Shown here: piece after piece, positions 1 to 8,287 of the stretch
How the letters are laid out: every line of letters begins with the position of its first letter
Numbering within the stretch: the first letter of the stretch is position 1
DNA from: Baffinella frigidus
Lineage: Eukaryota > Cryptophyceae > Cryptomonadales > Baffinellaceae
DNA length: 27,862 nucleotides
NCBI GenBank assembly: GCA_026770585.1
Contig: MU646387.1
Location: forward strand, 428,217 to 456,078
Reading direction: 5' to 3'
Made by a program: the position numbers and the translations under genes
The notes under the pieces: model-generated
The model's database searches: none
What the model saw: only the letters and a program-made list of their open reading frames with translations
What the model was told of the DNA's origin: nothing

Positions 1-395
1 CCCTCTCCTGGGGGTGTAGGGTTCTTCAGGGTTTTTCTCCTGAGAGTTCCCCCCCGCCTTACTCCTTACCACCCCAGAGTCGCTGGAGGGGATCTGGGCG
101 GGACCTGTGACCCCCCCCCCTCCTCTCCTGTGGGTGTAGGGTGTAGGGTCTCATTAGGGTTTCTCTCCTAAGCCTCCCCCCCTACCGCACTCCTTCAACG
201 CCTCCTGACCGCCCTGAGTCGCTGGAGGGGCTCTGGGCGTGACCAGTGATCCCCCCCCCTCCTCCCCTTAGGGTGTATGGTTCCCTTAGGGTCTCCTCGG
301 GATTTCTCTCCTTGGAATCCCAAGGTACCGTACTCCTCAACTCCTCGTTACCGCTGGAGGGGCTCTGGGCGGGGCCGGTGCCCCCCCCTCCCCCC
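1..395. repeat. Tandem repeat, about 137-base unit, three copies
   Basis: The phrase GAGTCGCTGGAGGGG(A/G)TCTGGGCG recurs near 77, 217 and 346, each time followed by a C-rich tract and TGTAGGGT/TAGGGT words. The array starts before the window. Reading frames across it are low-complexity Pro/Gly/Ser and look like chance. Given the duplicated intron segments elsewhere in the window this may be duplicated intron sequence, but I see no convincing exon in it. Confidence 0.7.
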
Positions 396-673
396 CTACA
401 GCTGGTTGTGCGAGTAAAGGCGTCTCCCTCTCCTCGGTCCTGTCTGCCCATCTCTCGGGGGGTTGCGTGTAGGGGTTCGGGCAGGGTTCAGGTATTATGG
501 GTGAGGCCCCGAACCCTGGAACCCTGGAACCATGAACCCGGAGCCCATCTGCGCCTCCCGCGCGCCGCCACGGCCCGTGCAGATGCCCGTCGCTTGCCGC
601 GAAAGTCTGGCTCCTGCAGCCCGCACGGACCGCTCCTGTAGCCTGTACGGACGGGACCGTACAGGACAATATC
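396..673. other. Unassigned stretch, no supported gene
   Basis: GC-rich sequence between the tandem repeat and the first MITE. A splice-like CCGTGCAG at about 575-582 is followed by a short open frame, but there is no matching donor or recognisable protein, so no exon is called. Confidence 0.4.
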
Positions 674-844
674 CTAGCTCTGCCTCACTCGGGTGGACCG
701 AAAATATCCTGGCTCTGCCTCACTCGGGTTGACCGATTATTCTCAAGTTGACATGCTGGGTGTGCGGTACAAATCCGTCTTTGGCGCGGAAAAGATCCTG
801 GGCTCGCAAAATTGGTGAGCCCACATAGACTGAGACAGAGCTAG
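674..844. mobile_element. MITE family C (CTAGCTCTGCCTCA ends)
   Basis: Inverted ends CTAGCTCTGCCTCACTCGGG and TGAGACAGAGCTAG enclose internal inverted AAGTTGACATGCTGG / AATTGGTGAGCCC blocks. Related copies lie at 4988-5126, 6215-6350 and 8707-8851, the last in the same orientation and the other two inverted. The left end is itself duplicated (second CTCTGCCTCACTCGGG at about 712). There is no coding capacity, so it is a non-autonomous element. Confidence 0.7.
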
Positions 845-1025
845 AAAGCCCCCACCCGCAGCGCTGGCAGGAGGACGGATTCGGTCGAGAGTGGGGGAGG
901 GCGGGGACAGGGGTTTTGAGAATGGGACTCAACCCCTAATTATTTGAGGCGCATTCTTTCGCGAAATCGACGTGTACTTCCTGCAGAGGCGCCCTAGCGA
1001 ACTGATCTCGAATCCTGCACCCTGC
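845..1025. other. Unassigned spacer
   Basis: Mixed-composition sequence between a MITE and a heptamer array. No exon with both splice signals, RNA gene or repeat was recognised. Confidence 0.4.
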
Positions 1026-1124
1026 ACCATGAACCATGAACCATGAACCATGAACCATGAACCATGAACCATGAACCATGAACCATGAACCATGAACCAT
1101 GAACCATGAACCATGAACCATGAA
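1026..1124. repeat. CCATGAA heptamer array
   Basis: About 13 near-perfect copies of a 7-base unit CCATGAA, running on into degenerate CCCTCAA/CCCCAAA/CCCTAAC words up to the splice acceptor at 1224. The period equals that of the CCCTAAA repeat, so it looks like a homogenised variant of the telomere-type unit. It probably lies in an intron of the gene whose exon starts at 1225. Confidence 0.8.
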
Positions 1125-1224
1125 CACTATACCCTAAACCATCAACCATTGACCCTCAACCCCAAACCCCACTATACCCCAAACCATCAACCATTAACCC
1201 TAACCCCACCCCCCCTCCCCGCAG

Positions 1225-1759
1225 CCCCCCTCCGCCGAATGCTCATCTGAAAGCGAACCCGAAGAAATCGAAGCCATCAAACCCAAGCCCAAAAAGAAGC
1301 GCCCAACCCCCGCCGCCCCCCCCCCTGGCGCCGGCGCCCCAAACCCCGCCGCGTTTTTGCAAGAAGGGCATGGAGGGCAAGGAGGAGGGGACCCTACCGT
1401 GTCAGCGTTCATCCAAGGGGGGGACGCTAGGGCTACGGCGTTTCGGCAGGGGGGGGCGCCTGTGCAGCCCGCGGTGGCGGCGGCGCTGGCGGCGATGGGG
1501 GGGGAGGTAAACCCCAAACCCCAAATCCCAAACTCCAAAACTCCAAACTCCAAACCCCAAACCCAACCCCTTTAAACCCTAAACCCTAAACCCTAAACCC
1601 TAAACCCTAAACCCTAAACCCTAAACCCTAAACTCTAAACTCTTAACCCTAAACCCTAAACCCTAAACCCTAAACCCTAAACTCTAAACCCTAAACCCTA
1701 AACCCTGAACCCAGGGGGCGTTGATTGCGAGTTTGGCGGAGGTGGCGGGGCGGGAGTGA
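1225..1759 (+). CDS. Unrecognised gene, last two exons (3' partial gene)
   Basis: Two exons fit together: 1225-1506 (94 codons, phase 0 at both ends) and 1715-1759 (14 codons plus TGA). The first is preceded by a pyrimidine-rich CCCCCCCTCCCCGCAG acceptor and ends GAG|GTAAAC. The intron is almost pure CCCTAAA repeat and ends CCCAG. The protein part opens with an acidic Ser/Glu stretch (SSESEPEEIEAIK), then a basic KPKPKKKRP run that could act as a nuclear localisation signal, a Pro/Ala/Gly-rich linker, and an alanine-rich tail ending ALIASLAEVAGRE. I recognise no family. Upstream exons were not identified. A decayed copy of the last exon lies near 2705-2752. Confidence 0.6.
1573..1708. repeat. 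CCCTAAA telomere-type repeat inside an intron
   Basis: About 18 tandem CCCTAAA heptamers with few variants fill nearly the whole 208-base intron between the exons at 1225-1506 and 1715-1759. It is flanked by splice sites on both sides, so it is intronic and not a chromosome end. Confidence 0.85.
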
Positions 1760-1838
1760 CGTGAAGGGAGTTTGTGTAACTGGAAAAAGCGGATTGTGTA
1801 AAGCGAAAAAGCAGACCGAGGGAAAGAGAGAGCGAGGG

Positions 1839-1920
1839 AGTGTGTGTCTGTGTCTGTGTCTGTGTCTGTGTCTGTGTCTGTGTCTGTGTGTCTGTGTGTT
1901 TGCGTGTGTGTTTGTGTGTG
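1839..1920. repeat. TGTGTC microsatellite
   Basis: Uninterrupted TGTGTC hexamers followed by TGTG/TTTG variants, just downstream of the stop codon at 1757-1759. The frames through it (Thr/Asp/His or Cys/Leu/Val) are artefacts of the repeat. Confidence 0.9.
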
Positions 1921-1959
1921 AATGAAGTGAAGGGATTGGAGGGCGCGAGCCGCGTCTAG

Positions 1960-2080
1960 TACAGGGGTACCTCGCTTATAAGAAACTGCCCCCCCCTTAG
2001 GGTCACCATAGGGACCTAGCAAGGCATGAGCCGTAGGGTCCTAGGGAGAGGCGGTTTCTTGGGAGCGAGGTACCCCAGTA
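1960..2080. mobile_element. MITE family A copy
   Basis: About 120 bases with inverted ends: ACAGGGGTACCTCGCTTATAAG at the left and its complement GGGAGCGAGGTACCCCAGTA at the right, around a GTCCTAGG-type palindromic core. Family A has over a dozen copies here. Its target duplication is TA (see the nested copy at 18309). Confidence 0.85.
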
Positions 2081-2100
2081 GGGCATGCACAATTATGAGG

Positions 2101-2458
2101 ACAGGGGTACCTCGCCCATAAGAAACCATCCCCCTCCCTAGGATTACCATAGGGCCTTATGCATAGGCCTACTACCCTCTTGCAGGTTTGAAAAAAAAAG
2201 TGTCCATCTGGGGTATTGTGCTTAATTCCACCCCTATTTTTTTTGTCTTTTTTCAAATCTGGAAGCGCAGATCCTCGAGATTTGGCCGACAGCTCCAGAT
2301 TCTTCTAAAACAAATCGAGCTGCGATAAAATCGTGACATGTCTACTACAGGCCAAAAAAACATGTTCTAAAGGGATTATATTCCTATTAAACCTGCAGGA
2401 GGATACATTCAGGGTCCTACGGGGGGCGCGCGTTCTTATGAGCGAGGTACCCCTGTAG
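2101..2458. mobile_element. MITE family A copy split by about 230 bases
   Basis: A left half (ACAGGGGTACCTCGCCCATAA, through about 2180) and a right half (TTCTTATGAGCGAGGTACCCC, about 2411-2458) are separated by unrelated A/T-rich sequence. This is either an element interrupted by an insertion or a longer family member. No inverted ends are obvious for the inner segment. Confidence 0.5.
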
Positions 2459-2699
2459 TGGGGAGAGGGTACAAGTGTTGGGACAGACCTGCCCCCCCCC
2501 ACCTCCCGTGGGAGAGACAAGGTGGTGCGGTGCGTGAATTAAGTGAAGGCAGTGGATTCTTGGGGAGAGGGAACACGTGTTAGACAGACGTGCTCCCCCC
2601 ACCTCCCGCGGCGCTCCCGGTCGAGAGACCTTTGCCACTACACATACTAACCCGACAATCGAAAGACAAGACTCTGGAAGTTCAGTAGATGGGGGGAGG

Positions 2700-2756
2700 G
2701 GAGGCGTTGATTGCGACTCGTGCTGCCATGACGGGGCGCGAGTGATGTTGGGGGAG
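2700..2756 (+). pseudogene. Decayed copy of the exon at 1715-1759
   Basis: GAGGCGTTGATTGCGA is followed by changed sequence and then GGGGCGCGAGTGATGTTGGGG, matching the start and the stop-codon end of the terminal exon at 1715-1759 with insertions that destroy the frame. Shorter fragments of the GTGAAGGGAGTGGAGGGCG segment after that stop recur at about 1925, 2537 and 3037, so the 3' part of the gene has been repeatedly duplicated. Confidence 0.5.
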
Positions 2757-2796
2757 TTGATGCATTCAGGACGACCTCTTGCGCATCGTGTTGCTC

Positions 2797-2918
2797 TACA
2801 GGGGTACCTCGCTCATAAGAAAACGCCCACCCCCTAGGGACAACCGTAGGGCCCTAGGCATAGTCCTACTGTAGGGTCCTAGGAGGATGCGGTTTCTTAT
2901 GAGCGAGGTACCCCTGTA
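2797..2918. mobile_element. MITE family A copy
   Basis: Complete copy, TACAGGGGTACCTCGCTCAT to GAGCGAGGTACCCCTGTA, with nearly perfect arms and the usual core. Confidence 0.9.
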
Positions 2919-3132
2919 CAGTATCGTCGTTGTGTGAGGACGGACCGCGCGCGCGTGCGAGAGAGTGGGAGGGGGGGGACCGCGCGCGCGTGCGAGAGAG
3001 TGGGAGGGCGGTTGCGGGTAGGGGCGCGAGAATGAGGTGAAGGGAGTGGAGGGCGCTAGTGACGTTGGGGAATGGGGGTGGGTGGGTGGGGGTGGCGTGT
3101 GAATGGCCCGCCCCGGGCGGAGAGAATTCAGT

Positions 3133-3192
3133 CATGTAGACATTAGACGTTTGGGAGAAGTCGTTTATGTAGACATTCGACATTTGGGCCCG
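3133..3192. repeat. Minisatellite, ATGTAGACATTCGACATTTG unit
   Basis: Two copies of a unit of roughly 30 bases (GTAGACATTAGACGTTTGGGAGAAGTC-like). The same unit is repeated again at 3755-3845. Confidence 0.7.
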
Positions 3193-3210
3193 AACACGTT
3201 TCTCTCACCC

Positions 3211-3331
3211 TACAGGGGTACCTCGATTACAAGAAAACGCCTCCCCGTAGGACCCTACAGTAGGCCTATGCCTAGGGCCCTATGGTCGTCCTAGGGGGGT
3301 GACGTTTTCTTGTAATCGAGGTACTCCTGTA
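3211..3331. mobile_element. MITE family A copy
   Basis: Complete element. Its arms read CTCGATTACAAGAAAACG and CGTTTTCTTGTAATCGAG, so both arms carry the same substitutions relative to the family. That shows arm-to-arm homogenisation or a distinct subfamily. Confidence 0.88.
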
Positions 3332-3365
3332 CAGTACGTCCTGTAGGCCAATCTACTAAGATATC

Positions 3366-3529
3366 CCTACGGTGGTCCCAGGGGGCGGGCGGCTCCTGAT
3401 GAGCGAGGTACAGGGGTACCTCGCTCATCAGAAACCGCCCCCCCCTAGGACCCCACAGTAGGCCTATGCCTAGGGCCCTATGGTGGTCCTATGGGGGTGG
3501 GTTTTTCTTATGAGCAAGGTAACCCTGTA
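3366..3529. mobile_element. Two abutting MITE family A copies
   Basis: A right half (CCTACGGTGGTCCC...GAGCGAGGTA, 3366-3410) runs directly into a complete copy at 3409-3529, sharing the TA. This is what an insertion at the terminal TA of an older element would leave. Confidence 0.75.
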
Positions 3530-3593
3530 CCCCCTTACAGCCGTGGCCATCATGTATTCAAGAGCACCTTCCACTCTTCGTGTTGATTTACAG

Positions 3594-3697
3594 TATCCCT
3601 TAAGTGGCCAGGCGGTCAAATTTGACCGCCAAGAGGTCCTAGGCAGGTCCTAGGGCCCTACGGTAGGGCGTATGAGCCTACTGGCCACTTAAGAGAT
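3594..3697. mobile_element. MITE family B (TATCCCTTAAGTGGCCA ends)
   Basis: A 104-base element with inverted ends TATCCCTTAAGTGGCCA and TGGCCACTTAAGAGATA. One half has a small GGTCAAATTTGACC palindrome; the other has a CCTACGGTAGGGC palindrome. Other copies are at 18602, 18819, 21866 and 24974, plus an end fragment at 22888-22911. Confidence 0.85.
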
Positions 3698-3754
3698 AGT
3701 CCTTGTGTGAGGACGGACCCCAGGACGGGCCCGCATCGAATTGAGACAAGTCAT

Positions 3755-3848
3755 TTTTTCAGACATTCGACATTTGGGAGAAGTCATTTATGTAGACATT
3801 CGACATTTGAGAGAAGTCATTCATGCGGACATTCGACATTTGGGCTAT
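3755..3848. repeat. Minisatellite, about 30-base unit, three copies
   Basis: Repeats of CAGACATTCGACATTTGGGA followed by GAAGTCATT. The ORF through it is repetitive (HSTFGRSH) and is not regarded as a gene. Confidence 0.8.
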
Positions 3849-3906
3849 CGCACGTTTCTCTCACCTCTCATCCTCAGGCGCCTTCAGGCCCTTGCTCTCC
3901 GCCTGA

Positions 3907-3940
3907 TTTAGGGTTTAGGGTTTAGGGTTTAGGGTTTGGG
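3907..3940. repeat. Short TTTAGGG array
   Basis: Four to five TTTAGGG heptamers, opposite in orientation to most heptamer arrays in the window, just left of a fold-back element. Confidence 0.8.
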
Positions 3941-3959
3941 GTCGTGAGAGTGCGTTTTT

Positions 3960-4096
3960 ATCCGGGGAAACCTATTTTTCTTTAGTTTGATGGCCACGAA
4001 AATTACTACACGACTGTTTTAATATTACTAATAAGAACGAACCGTGTAGTAATTTTCGTTGACCTCAAACTAAAGAAAAATAGGTTTCCCCGGATA
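3960..4096. mobile_element. Fold-back element (family D)
   Basis: Nearly perfect inverted repeat with arms of about 58 bases: ATCCGGGGAAACCTATTTTT at the left and its complement at the right, with inner ends CGAAAATTACTACACG / CGTGTAGTAATTTTCG around a short A/T loop. The inner arm sequence is shared with the fold-back at 24005-24170, whose outer arms differ. Confidence 0.9.
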
Positions 4097-4182
4097 AGTT
4101 TAAACGCACCGTCCTGCAGGGATACCTCGTGTACAAGAACCCGCAACTCAAGAACACCCGCCTGGTGTAGGGTTTGAGGTTT

Positions 4183-4330
4183 AGCCCGCTCAAAAGTTGA
4201 CGGATTCGTAACCAACAACCCAGTATGACAACATCGTACGACCCAGCATGTCAACAAAATTGACGGCTCCAACAACCCAGCAGCATGTCAACTTGAGAAT
4301 AGTCTGACAGTCAACCCGACTCAGGCTGGG
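4183..4330. repeat. Rearranged family C MITE relic with GTTGAC repeats
   Basis: Contains CTCAAAAGTTGACGGATTCGT, three CAGCATGTCAAC-type words and GAGAATAGTCTGACAGTCAA, all typical of family C interiors, with the middle repeated. The ends are decayed. Confidence 0.55.
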
Positions 4331-4384
4331 GCCCCTCCCCTCAGCATGGTTAAGGGTTTGGGGTTTGGGGTCGTCAGAGCACGT

Positions 4385-4601
4385 TTAAACGCACTGTCCT
4401 AGGGTCCTACGGTAGGGCCCTTAAACGCACCGTCCTAGGGTCCTACGGTAGGGCGATGCCTAGGAGCATAGGACCCCCATACAGGGGTACCTCGCTCATA
4501 CGAAAGCGCCCCCCCCCCTAGGACCACCATAAGATCATAGGCATAGTCCTACTGTAGGGTCCTAGGGGGGGGAGCTTTCTTATGAGCGAGGTACCCCTGT
4601 A
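4385..4601. mobile_element. Core duplications and a complete MITE family A copy
   Basis: 4385-4460 holds two direct copies of GTCCTAGGGTCCTACGGTAG with flanking TTAAACGCAC. 4480-4601 is a complete family A element whose arms carry GAAAGC / GCTTTC in place of the usual GAAACC / GGTTTC, matched in both arms. Confidence 0.8.
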
Positions 4602-4614
4602 GTTTTTTCGCGTC

Positions 4615-4690
4615 CTGCTCTCTCCCTCTTTCTCTATCTCTCTCTCTCTCACTCTCTATCTCTCTCCTACCCTCTCCCCCTCTCTCGGGC
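4615..4690. repeat. TCTC-rich simple repeat
   Basis: Pyrimidine tract of TC/CTC repeats. No exon follows it closely, so it is not read as a splice acceptor tract. Confidence 0.8.
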
Positions 4691-4755
4691 ATTTTCGGGG
4701 ATCGGCAGGACGGACGGTTAGACCCAAGACAAACAAGGCGTCTTCCAACAAAGCC

Positions 4756-4920
4756 GCCTTCCTAGCTCTGCCCAACTTGATGTGGGCTCCTCATGAATTC
4801 GCCCCGCCCCCCCCATTTTCCAATGTAAATTTTGGACCCACCCCAGGAAATTCACATGTGAAATTGCGGAGGGGCGAATTGATGAGGAGCCCAGATCCAA
4901 GTGGGGCAGAGATAGCCTTC
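4756..4920. mobile_element. MITE family E (GGGCTCCTCATCAATTCGCCCC)
   Basis: Outer arms CTAGCTCTGCCCAACTTGATG and CCAAGTGGGGCAGAGATAG, inner arms GGGCTCCTCATGAATTCGCC and GGCGAATTGATGAGGAGCCC. The ATCAATTCGCCCC inner arm also forms the ends of the element at 9975-10089 between the two plastid genes. The outer CTAGCTCTGCC ends resemble family C. Confidence 0.75.
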
Positions 4921-4987
4921 GGAAGGGTGTCCTGGTGGTCATGAGGGCAGCGATCCGAAATCCGAAACGGATCAGGAAACGGGTATT

Positions 4988-5126
4988 CTATCTCTGTCTC
5001 AGTCTATTTGGGCACACCAAATTGGTGAGCACGGGCTCTTTTCCGACCCAAAGTTGACGGATTTGTACCGCGACCTCAACATGTCAACTTGAGAATAGTC
5101 GGTCAAAGCGAGTGCGGCAGAGCTAG
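4988..5126. mobile_element. MITE family C copy
   Basis: CTATCTCTGTCTCAGTCTATTT at the left and GCGGCAGAGCTAG at the right, with internal AATTGGTGAGCACGGGCTC and AACATGTCAACTTGAGAATA blocks as in the copy at 674-844 but inverted. Confidence 0.75.
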
Positions 5127-5261
5127 GTAGTTTTCTCCCTGGCGTGTGCCGGGTCGAGACCCGGTGGCCACGAAGGTAGAAATCCGAAATCCGAAAACGG
5201 ACCAGGAAACGGGTATTTTTCTCTCTCTATCTTGCGAGTAAGGGGGGGGGGGGGTCGAGAC

Positions 5262-5315
5262 CCGCATTTTCTCGATGATGTCAAGCTCTTCCTCGTCCCA
5301 TTCCGTCTTCTTTTC
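5262..5315 (-). CDS. Isolated minus-strand exon, acidic peptide
   Basis: On the minus strand GGTGTCTTTCTCAG is followed by an 18-codon open exon ending AAAATGCGG|GTCTCG. It is phase 0 at both ends and translates to EKKTEWDEEELDIIEKMR. Both splice signals and the highly charged sequence make it a credible exon. It could be a downstream exon of the minus-strand plastid gene that starts at 9875, since no terminator or other gene intervenes, but the connection is not shown. No family recognised. Confidence 0.5.
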
Positions 5316-5447
5316 CTGAGAAAGACACCGCGCGTTCAAAGGGGTGACTCGAACTTGTTCGGACACGCGCCACCATAGGGTCCTGGGGCTAGTCCTAGGA
5401 GCATATCACCACCCTAGATGCGGTGTGCGTCCTCAATCTCGAGTAAC

Positions 5448-5580
5448 CCCTGTAGTGCACGTTCCAGGCAGTGGGCTTCGAACAACGATCCACGTCTAGT
5501 TTCGTGGTACGCCTGGTTGGATTGCTGGTACAAGGACATTTCACTAACTGACATGTCGACCGGGTTTTCGGTCGAACTCG
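5448..5580. repeat. Dispersed repeat, copy 1
   Basis: GTGCACGTTC, then TCTAGTTTCGTGGT, GTTGGATTGCTGGTACAAGGA and CGGTCGAA occur in the same order at 7283-7390. ORFs across both copies come from the repeat. No inverted ends seen. Confidence 0.65.
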
Positions 5581-5639
5581 CCTGCGAAGCCCGCTGCGTG
5601 GGTAACACCCTCCAGAATGCCGAAATCATGCTGATGCCA

Positions 5640-6030
5640 GCTACGCTAAAAGGCTAGCGGATTTCAGGAATTGCGGCCACTTCACGCATCTGTACCACGA
5701 ATCGGCCACTTTTGGAAAACAATCGTGATTCCTGGGGCAAATCAACTTTTGGCAGGTATGAAAAATCCGTTGGAGGATAATTCCATTTCGCCCTTCCACT
5801 TCACACATGTGTGAAGTGTATGATTCACGAATCATACACTGCACTGCGACTCCGGAGATTTTGTAAAAGCCAACACCCCCCTAACTCTGTCAACTTTAGA
5901 AACGAGATACACGTTCGGTGTACTTCGATTTTCGATTTTCGCCTTGAGTTGACTCATACAAAAACATCGCCCTAACAGTGCACGGGACGGGAGCCATTCG
6001 GCATTAAGACCCTTCCGCCTCCGGGCGCGG
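5640..6030. other. Unassigned, with small inverted repeats
   Basis: Contains a hairpin around 5810-5838 (GAAGTGTATGATTC / GAATCATACACT) and the words GTCAACTTTAGAAACGAG and GTTGACTCATACAAAAAC, which recur at about 25145 and 24833/25213. This is probably a decayed mobile element, and no gene is supported. Confidence 0.45.
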
Positions 6031-6041
6031 CTTGCAAATTA

Positions 6042-6178
6042 TTGTCCACCCTGGAGGCAACCCAGGGGCAAATCTCAAGTCAATCTCCCACAGATGCCAC
6101 CCGATTCTGGTGGCATTTGTACGGGAGTTGACTTCAGAAACCATCGATTTGCCCAATAGTTGCCTCCAAGGTGGATTT
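6042..6178. mobile_element. MITE family F
   Basis: Inverted repeat: CACCCTGGAGGCAACCCAGGG and GGGCAAATC at the left mirror GATTTGCCC and GTTGCCTCCAAGGTGG at the right, with inner GATGCCACC/GGTGGCAT and AGTCAATCTCCC/GGGAGTTGACT. A related element is at 20872-21006. Confidence 0.75.
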
Positions 6179-6214
6179 ATGGAGAATATTTCTCTCTCTA
6201 GGACGTCAAGCGCC

Positions 6215-6350
6215 GCCTCAGTCTATTTGGAGCTCACCAATTTGGTGAACCTGGGCTCTTTTCCGCTCAAAAGTTGACGGATGTGTACCGCGAATCCAGC
6301 ATGTCAACTTGCGAATAGTCTGATAGTCAATCCGAGTGAGGCAGAGCTAC
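6215..6350. mobile_element. MITE family C copy
   Basis: GCCTCAGTCTATTTGGAGCTC to GAGTGAGGCAGAGCTA, with the AATTTGGTGAACCTGGGCTC and CATGTCAACTTGCGAATAGT blocks in the same order as the copy at 4988. Confidence 0.75.
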
Positions 6351-6424
6351 CACGCCAGACTGCTGGAGGGGGGGGCTCCCTTTGGGATCTCAGTATTTTG
6401 CGTTCATGACTTTTGAAACCCCAT

Positions 6425-7015
6425 CAACCACCAGAAATTGACTAAAAACCCATCACCCACAAGAAATTGAACCCATCACCCACAAGAAATTGACATCACC
6501 CACAAGAAATTGACTTTTGGCGACCCCTTCCAGGGATCTGGCGTGGTAGGACGTACCGTTGTGACCTGAGGTCCTGAGAAGAGCCAGCCGATGGAGACAA
6601 ACGTGAGGGACAGAGAGACTACCCGCGCCACCTGCAACACCCCCAGAAAACAATAGTCAGTCCACCGAAGTGAGGACACGGGGGGGGGGAGAATAGTCAG
6701 TGCACCAATCTGAAGATACGGGGGGGGGGGCGTCAGTGCAAGGAGCGCCACCTGGGACACGCCGAGAAAACAATAGTCAGTGCACCGAAGTGACGACGCG
6801 TCGAAAAACAAACAAGCACTTGGTTGTTTTATGTCTAGTGTTTTCTGTCTAGTTCCTCAGTCTAGTGCACCAAAGTAAGGACAAGGTGAGAAAAACAAGA
6901 GTCAGTGCGCCAAACTGAGGACACGCCGAGGGAACAGAATCATTGCACGGAAGTGAGGACACGCCGAGGAAAAGAGTCAGTGCATCCGACTGAGTCACGC
7001 GAAGCATATATTCTA
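6425..7015. repeat. Two degenerate minisatellites
   Basis: First CACCCACAAGAAATTGA repeated about four times (6430-6515). Then a 40-60 base unit containing AGTCAGTGCACCGAAGTGAGGACACG(CCGAGAAAACAA), repeated about eight times from 6645 to 7015 with varying spacers. Predicted ORFs (for example RCTDYCFLGV repeated) are translations of the repeat. Confidence 0.75.
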
Positions 7016-7041
7016 GTGCATACGCATATATACAGGCCACT

Positions 7042-7194
7042 AGTGCACTCCGAGCCACAAGATTTCAGCAAAGTCAACCAGCTCACCTAAGTCAACTTTC
7101 CCCTGTTTTCGTTTAGATGGACCCGGGCACCATGGCCGGCATTGGACTTAAGGCGCTGGCTTTCAGGGGGAGTTGACCTAGGCGAAATGTTCTG
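7042..7194. mobile_element. MITE family G copy 1
   Basis: The inverted arms CACCTAAGTCAACTTTCCCC and GGGGGAGTTGACCTAGGCG surround ACCATGGCCGGCATT and a TTAAGGCGCTGG block. A second copy, about 90% identical by eye, is at 7465-7618, and both include the same CACTCCGA..CACAAGATTTCAGC flank. Confidence 0.8.
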
Positions 7195-7282
7195 ACTCCG
7201 AGAGTAGTGGCACTAGTGCAAGAACGCATACATGCAGGCGACTAATGTTTGCGCGTGACCTGAGACACGGCGAGAACACAAT

Positions 7283-7390
7283 CGGTGCACGTTCAATGGC
7301 ACATCTAGTTTCGTGGTGCTAATCGTTGGATTGCTGGTACAAGGACGTTGAACTAACCGGCAGTTCGATCGGATTTTCGGTCGAAATTAC
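7283..7390. repeat. Dispersed repeat, copy 2
   Basis: Same ordered blocks as 5448-5580: TGCACGTTC, TCTAGTTTCGTGGTG, GTTGGATTGCTGGTACAAGGA and CGGTCGAA. Confidence 0.65.
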
Positions 7391-7464
7391 TCTAGCCAGA
7401 GGCACGGTCGAACACCAGCCCTCAGAGTGGGAGCAAATCGCCTTTTCTGACCCCCTTGTTTTCA

Positions 7465-7618
7465 AGTGCACTCCGACCCACAAGATTTCAGCTAAGTCAA
7501 CCAGCTCACCTAAGTCAACTTTCCCCTGATTTCGTTTAGATGGACCCTGCCACCATGGCCGGCATTTGACTTAAGGCGCTGGTTTTCAGGGGGAGTTGAC
7601 TTAGGCGAAATGTTCTGG
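7465..7618. mobile_element. MITE family G copy 2
   Basis: Second copy of the element at 7042-7194. Here the right arm reads GGGGGAGTTGACTTAGGCG, a closer match to the left arm than in copy 1. Confidence 0.8.
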
Positions 7619-7689
7619 ATCCAAGTGAAGTGTGGCACGATGGGCAGACACTTGAAATCGCGCAGCTGCAAGATGTCATCATGCCACGG

Positions 7690-8246
7690 GGCGCTGTGCA
7701 TGCTCAATTAATTAATTAATTAACTGATTGATTGGTTAGTCAATAATTGATTAATAGATACACCGTCAGCGCCAGCCCAGCCTCCTATCCAGCAACCCCA
7801 AGGTGTAAAATGGTGGGCAAACGGCTCAAGACGGCCCCGGGTGCGCGTGCTCTGCATGCTCAATTAATTAAATATTTGGTTGATTGTCAAATGATTAATG
7901 ATGAATTAATTGACGCGTGGTGTGCATGCATGCACAATTAATTAATTGATTATCAAATGATGATTCATGAATGAATTGACTGACCGTGAGCGCCAGCCCT
8001 GCCTCCTCCCCAGCCGCCCCCTCCAGGCCGTCCACCCAAAGCGAGATAGGAGGTGTAAACTGGTGAGCAAACGGTTCAAGACGACCCCGGGTGCACGTGC
8101 TGTGCATGCTTAATCAATTAATTAATTATTAATTACATTAATTAATTAATGATTAAATGAATAAATTATTGAATAATGAATTGACTGACCGTGAGCGCCA
8201 GCCCGGCCTCCTCCCCAGCCACCCCCTCCAGGCTGTCGACGACCCC
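7690..8246. repeat. AT-rich tandem repeat containing exon copies of the minus-strand gene
   Basis: Three or four units of roughly 70-180 bases alternate an ATTAATTAATTAA tract with a GC-rich block (TGAGCGCCAGCCC..CCTCC and GGTGTAAA..TGGTGAGCAAACGG). On the minus strand the GC-rich block is the exon 8190-8246 or its decayed copies near 7985-8034 and 7761-7790. The array is therefore an exon plus intron duplicated in tandem. Confidence 0.75.
8190..8246 (-). CDS. Probable exon 3 of the minus-strand plastid gene
   Basis: Minus-strand CGTGCCGCAG acceptor, 19 codons, then donor GTCAGT; phase 0 at both ends, as are the upstream exon boundaries. It encodes GVVDSLEGVAGEEAGLALT. The neighbouring copy at 7985-8034 (minus) encodes a similar VDGLEGAAGEEAGLALT and keeps the donor, but I see no CAG acceptor in front of it. 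The peptide resembles the start of exon 2 (VLDGLDGASG), hinting at internal duplication of the coding sequence itself. Confidence 0.5.
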
Positions 8247-8287
8247 CTGCGGCACGCCACACATTCGTCAACGTTGGAGCGGGAATA

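Noticed and set aside
1026-1124. CRISPR-like or protein repeat (MVHGSWF)
   Set aside because: It is a 7-base tandem repeat without spacers; the WFMVHGS peptide is a translation of that heptamer.
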